From Desulfurococcales archaeon (GTDB lineage: Archaea; Thermoproteota; Thermoprotei_A; Sulfolobales; WAQK01), in the NCBI GenBank assembly GCA_027016915.1, contig JALURJ010000097.1, positions 1-5,401 of the forward strand: DNA of 5,401 nucleotides. The letters run 5' to 3'. A program made the translations under genes and the position numbers. Shown piece by piece: positions 4,491-5,401 of this stretch (the first letter of the stretch is position 1; the number at the start of each line of letters is the position of its first letter). Below the pieces are notes generated by a model. It was given only the letters and a program-made list of their open reading frames with translations, did not search any database and was not told the origin of the DNA.

Positions 4491-4979
4491 TTGACGCCCG
4501 ACCCAGCAGCCCTGGCTAAGACCCTCGTAGCGTCACTCCTGCCGGGAGTCGAGGGCAGGTACGCCGTTGTTGTGGGTGTAAAGCTAGGCCTCCCCCTCCA
4601 GGCGGCGATAGCCTCCTCCCTTGGAGGAGTCATACTGCTGTCCCTAACCCTTCCAGGCCTATTGGCTTGGGGCGAGGAGCTGGCCAGACGGCTGGCCGAG
4701 AGGAGAGGGGTCCTTGCAAGGCTGGCCCACCTATACTTCCGATACGCTGGCAGCGCTAGGAGGAGGGCGGAACCCTTCGTTAGGCGCTACGGGTTCTTGG
4801 GCCTCGTCCTCTTTGTATCCATACCCTTCCCGGCGACAGGGATATGGACGGGGAGCCTAGCAGCCCACCTGCTCGGTGTGGAGAGGAACACGGCACGCCT
4901 AGCCCTGCTGTTCGGGGGAGCCCTCTCTGTAGGTATAATGGTGGTAACGGGCCAAGTTTACAGCAGCGTGGCGGGGTGA
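4491..4979 (+). CDS. COG2426-type small membrane protein (PF06695, so-called small multidrug export family)
   Basis: The N-terminal LPGVEGRYAVVVGVKLGLP (residues 17-35) corresponds to the family's P-E-x-R-G/A-x-P...ALG entry motif. The diagnostic hairpin FVSIPFPATGIWTGSLAAHLLG (108-129) matches the PlPgTGaWtG signature and is followed by a last membrane helix (about 136-155). Another membrane helix spans about 40-60, and a basic, amphipathic stretch (about 61-100) links the two halves. The length of 162 residues is typical. The transport role in the family's name is weakly supported and should not be assumed here. The in-frame GTG at 4479 is an alternative start. It begins 36 bases after the TnpB-like stop and ends 9 bases before the metallohydrolase gene, so the latter two probably share an mRNA. 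Its own promoter may lie in the AT-rich 3' end of the cassette (cctatataat at 4402-4411). Confidence 0.87.
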   Translation: MTPDPAALAKTLVASLLPGVEGRYAVVVGVKLGLPLQAAIASSLGGVILLSLTLPGLLAWGEELARRLAERRGVLARLAHLYFRYAGSARRRAEPFVRRYGFLGLVLFVSIPFPATGIWTGSLAAHLLGVERNTARLALLFGGALSVGIMVVTGQVYSSVAG

Positions 4980-4981
4980 TC
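4973..4981 (+). promoter_or_regulatory. Shine-Dalgarno site GGGGTGATC for the metallohydrolase gene
   Basis: GGTGATC (4975-4981) is fully complementary to the archaeal 16S tail and overlaps the TGA stop of the preceding gene. It ends 7 bases before the TTG at 4989, which fixes that codon as the start and indicates coupled translation within an operon. Confidence 0.7.
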
Positions 4982-4988
4982 GGTAGGA

Positions 4989-5401
4989 TTGCTGCCCAGC
5001 TGGCTGCGCCTGGTATGGTTCGACTCGCTGGGCGCAAAGTCCTCATCCATCCTCGTGGAGGCGGGGAACCAAACTATACTTGTCGACCCCGGCGTCGCCA
5101 TCATGCACCCCTCATTCCCCGCCCCCTGGGAAGCAAAGGTGGCCTGGGCCGAGGAGGCATACCGCTCCATAACTAAGGCGGCAGACAAGTCGGACATAGT
5201 GGTGATAACCCACTACCACTACGACCACTTCACGGACTTCGACCCCCACCTATACAGGGGAAAAACGCTCATAGCTAAGAACCCCAACAGCTACATCAAC
5301 GACTCTCAGAGGCGTAGGGCCCTAGCCTTCTACTTCAGCTACTTCTCCGAACTCCTGGGGGCAAGCCTGGAGGAGAAACTACTGCCCCCCGAACCCCAGG
5401 A
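4989..5401 (+). CDS. UPF0282 family metallo-beta-lactamase-fold hydrolase, 3' end outside window
   Basis: An open frame of 137 codons runs from TTG 4989 to the right edge without a stop. It begins with a hydrophobic strand and DSLGAKSSSILVE (residues 12-24), then TILVDPGV (29-36), and reaches the zinc-binding motif THYHYDHF, with His75, His77, Asp79 and His80. The SLGxxS start, the VDPGV strand, the long insert PWEAKVAWAEEAYR, and a later NSYINDSQRRR segment match archaeal UPF0282 proteins, predicted metal-dependent hydrolases of unknown substrate. These are usually about 300 residues, so roughly the first half is here. The site at 4973-4981 defines the start. It is cotranscribed with the preceding membrane-protein gene, from which it is separated by 9 bases. 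Confidence 0.9.
   Translation, partial: MLPSWLRLVWFDSLGAKSSSILVEAGNQTILVDPGVAIMHPSFPAPWEAKVAWAEEAYRSITKAADKSDIVVITHYHYDHFTDFDPHLYRGKTLIAKNPNSYINDSQRRRALAFYFSYFSELLGASLEEKLLPPEPQ

Noticed and set aside
4844..5176. 110-codon plus-strand frame across the COG2426/metallohydrolase junction
   Set aside because: It is out of frame with two genes that have strong family motifs, and its translation is low-complexity; it is a GC-rich shadow.
1..5401. CRISPR array or spaced direct repeats
   Set aside because: No repeat of 20 bases or more recurs at regular spacing anywhere in the window.

Overview
The window reads as hyperthermophilic crenarchaeal DNA, most like Desulfurococcales of the Aeropyrum type. 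This is an inference from several features: frequent TTG and GTG starts, heavy AGG/AGA/ATA codon use, near-leaderless first genes with BRE/TATA-like boxes about 25 bases upstream, internal genes with GGAGGTGATC-like Shine-Dalgarno sites, and families common in archaea (UPF0282, DUF134, DUF445). I could not confirm a species.

Layout. Positions 1-252: an AT-rich promoter area and a tiny zinc-ribbon protein. Positions 249-779 (minus): an unnamed protein with an N-terminal ribbon-helix-helix-like segment, overlapping the zinc-ribbon gene stop to stop at CTAG. Positions 780-861: divergent promoters. Positions 862-1485: a DUF445 membrane protein. Positions 1542-1895: a DUF134/UPF0251 sigma-region-4-like DNA-binding protein, convergent and overlapping with a small coiled-coil protein (1876-2145, minus) that resembles the C-terminal part of DUF5320. 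Positions 2146-2200: a 55-base divergent spacer with one TATA element almost exactly midway between the two starts. Positions 2201-3010: a carbon-nitrogen hydrolase (Nit/omega-amidase-like) with an intact Glu-Lys-Cys triad.

The most unusual part is 3011-4454. A 216-base intergenic region holds a long imperfect stem-loop (3097-3165) and then a 28-bp near-palindrome built around a TATA box (3178-3205). Next come a 50-residue AbrB/SpoVT-like protein (3227-3379, absent from a simple long-ORF list) and a 365-residue TnpB-related protein (3357-4454). The second gene starts inside the first behind a near-perfect Shine-Dalgarno site. The TnpB relative has no zinc finger and has His where the third RuvC carboxylate is expected. 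The cassette is clearly more AT-rich than its surroundings, which suggests transfer. I read it as a self-regulated, possibly repurposed TnpB cassette with a nearby candidate structured RNA. Its function is unknown.

Positions 4491-5401: a COG2426-type small membrane protein, then, 9 bases on, a UPF0282 metallo-beta-lactamase-fold hydrolase that runs off the right edge. These two probably form an operon whose upstream region now abuts the TnpB cassette.
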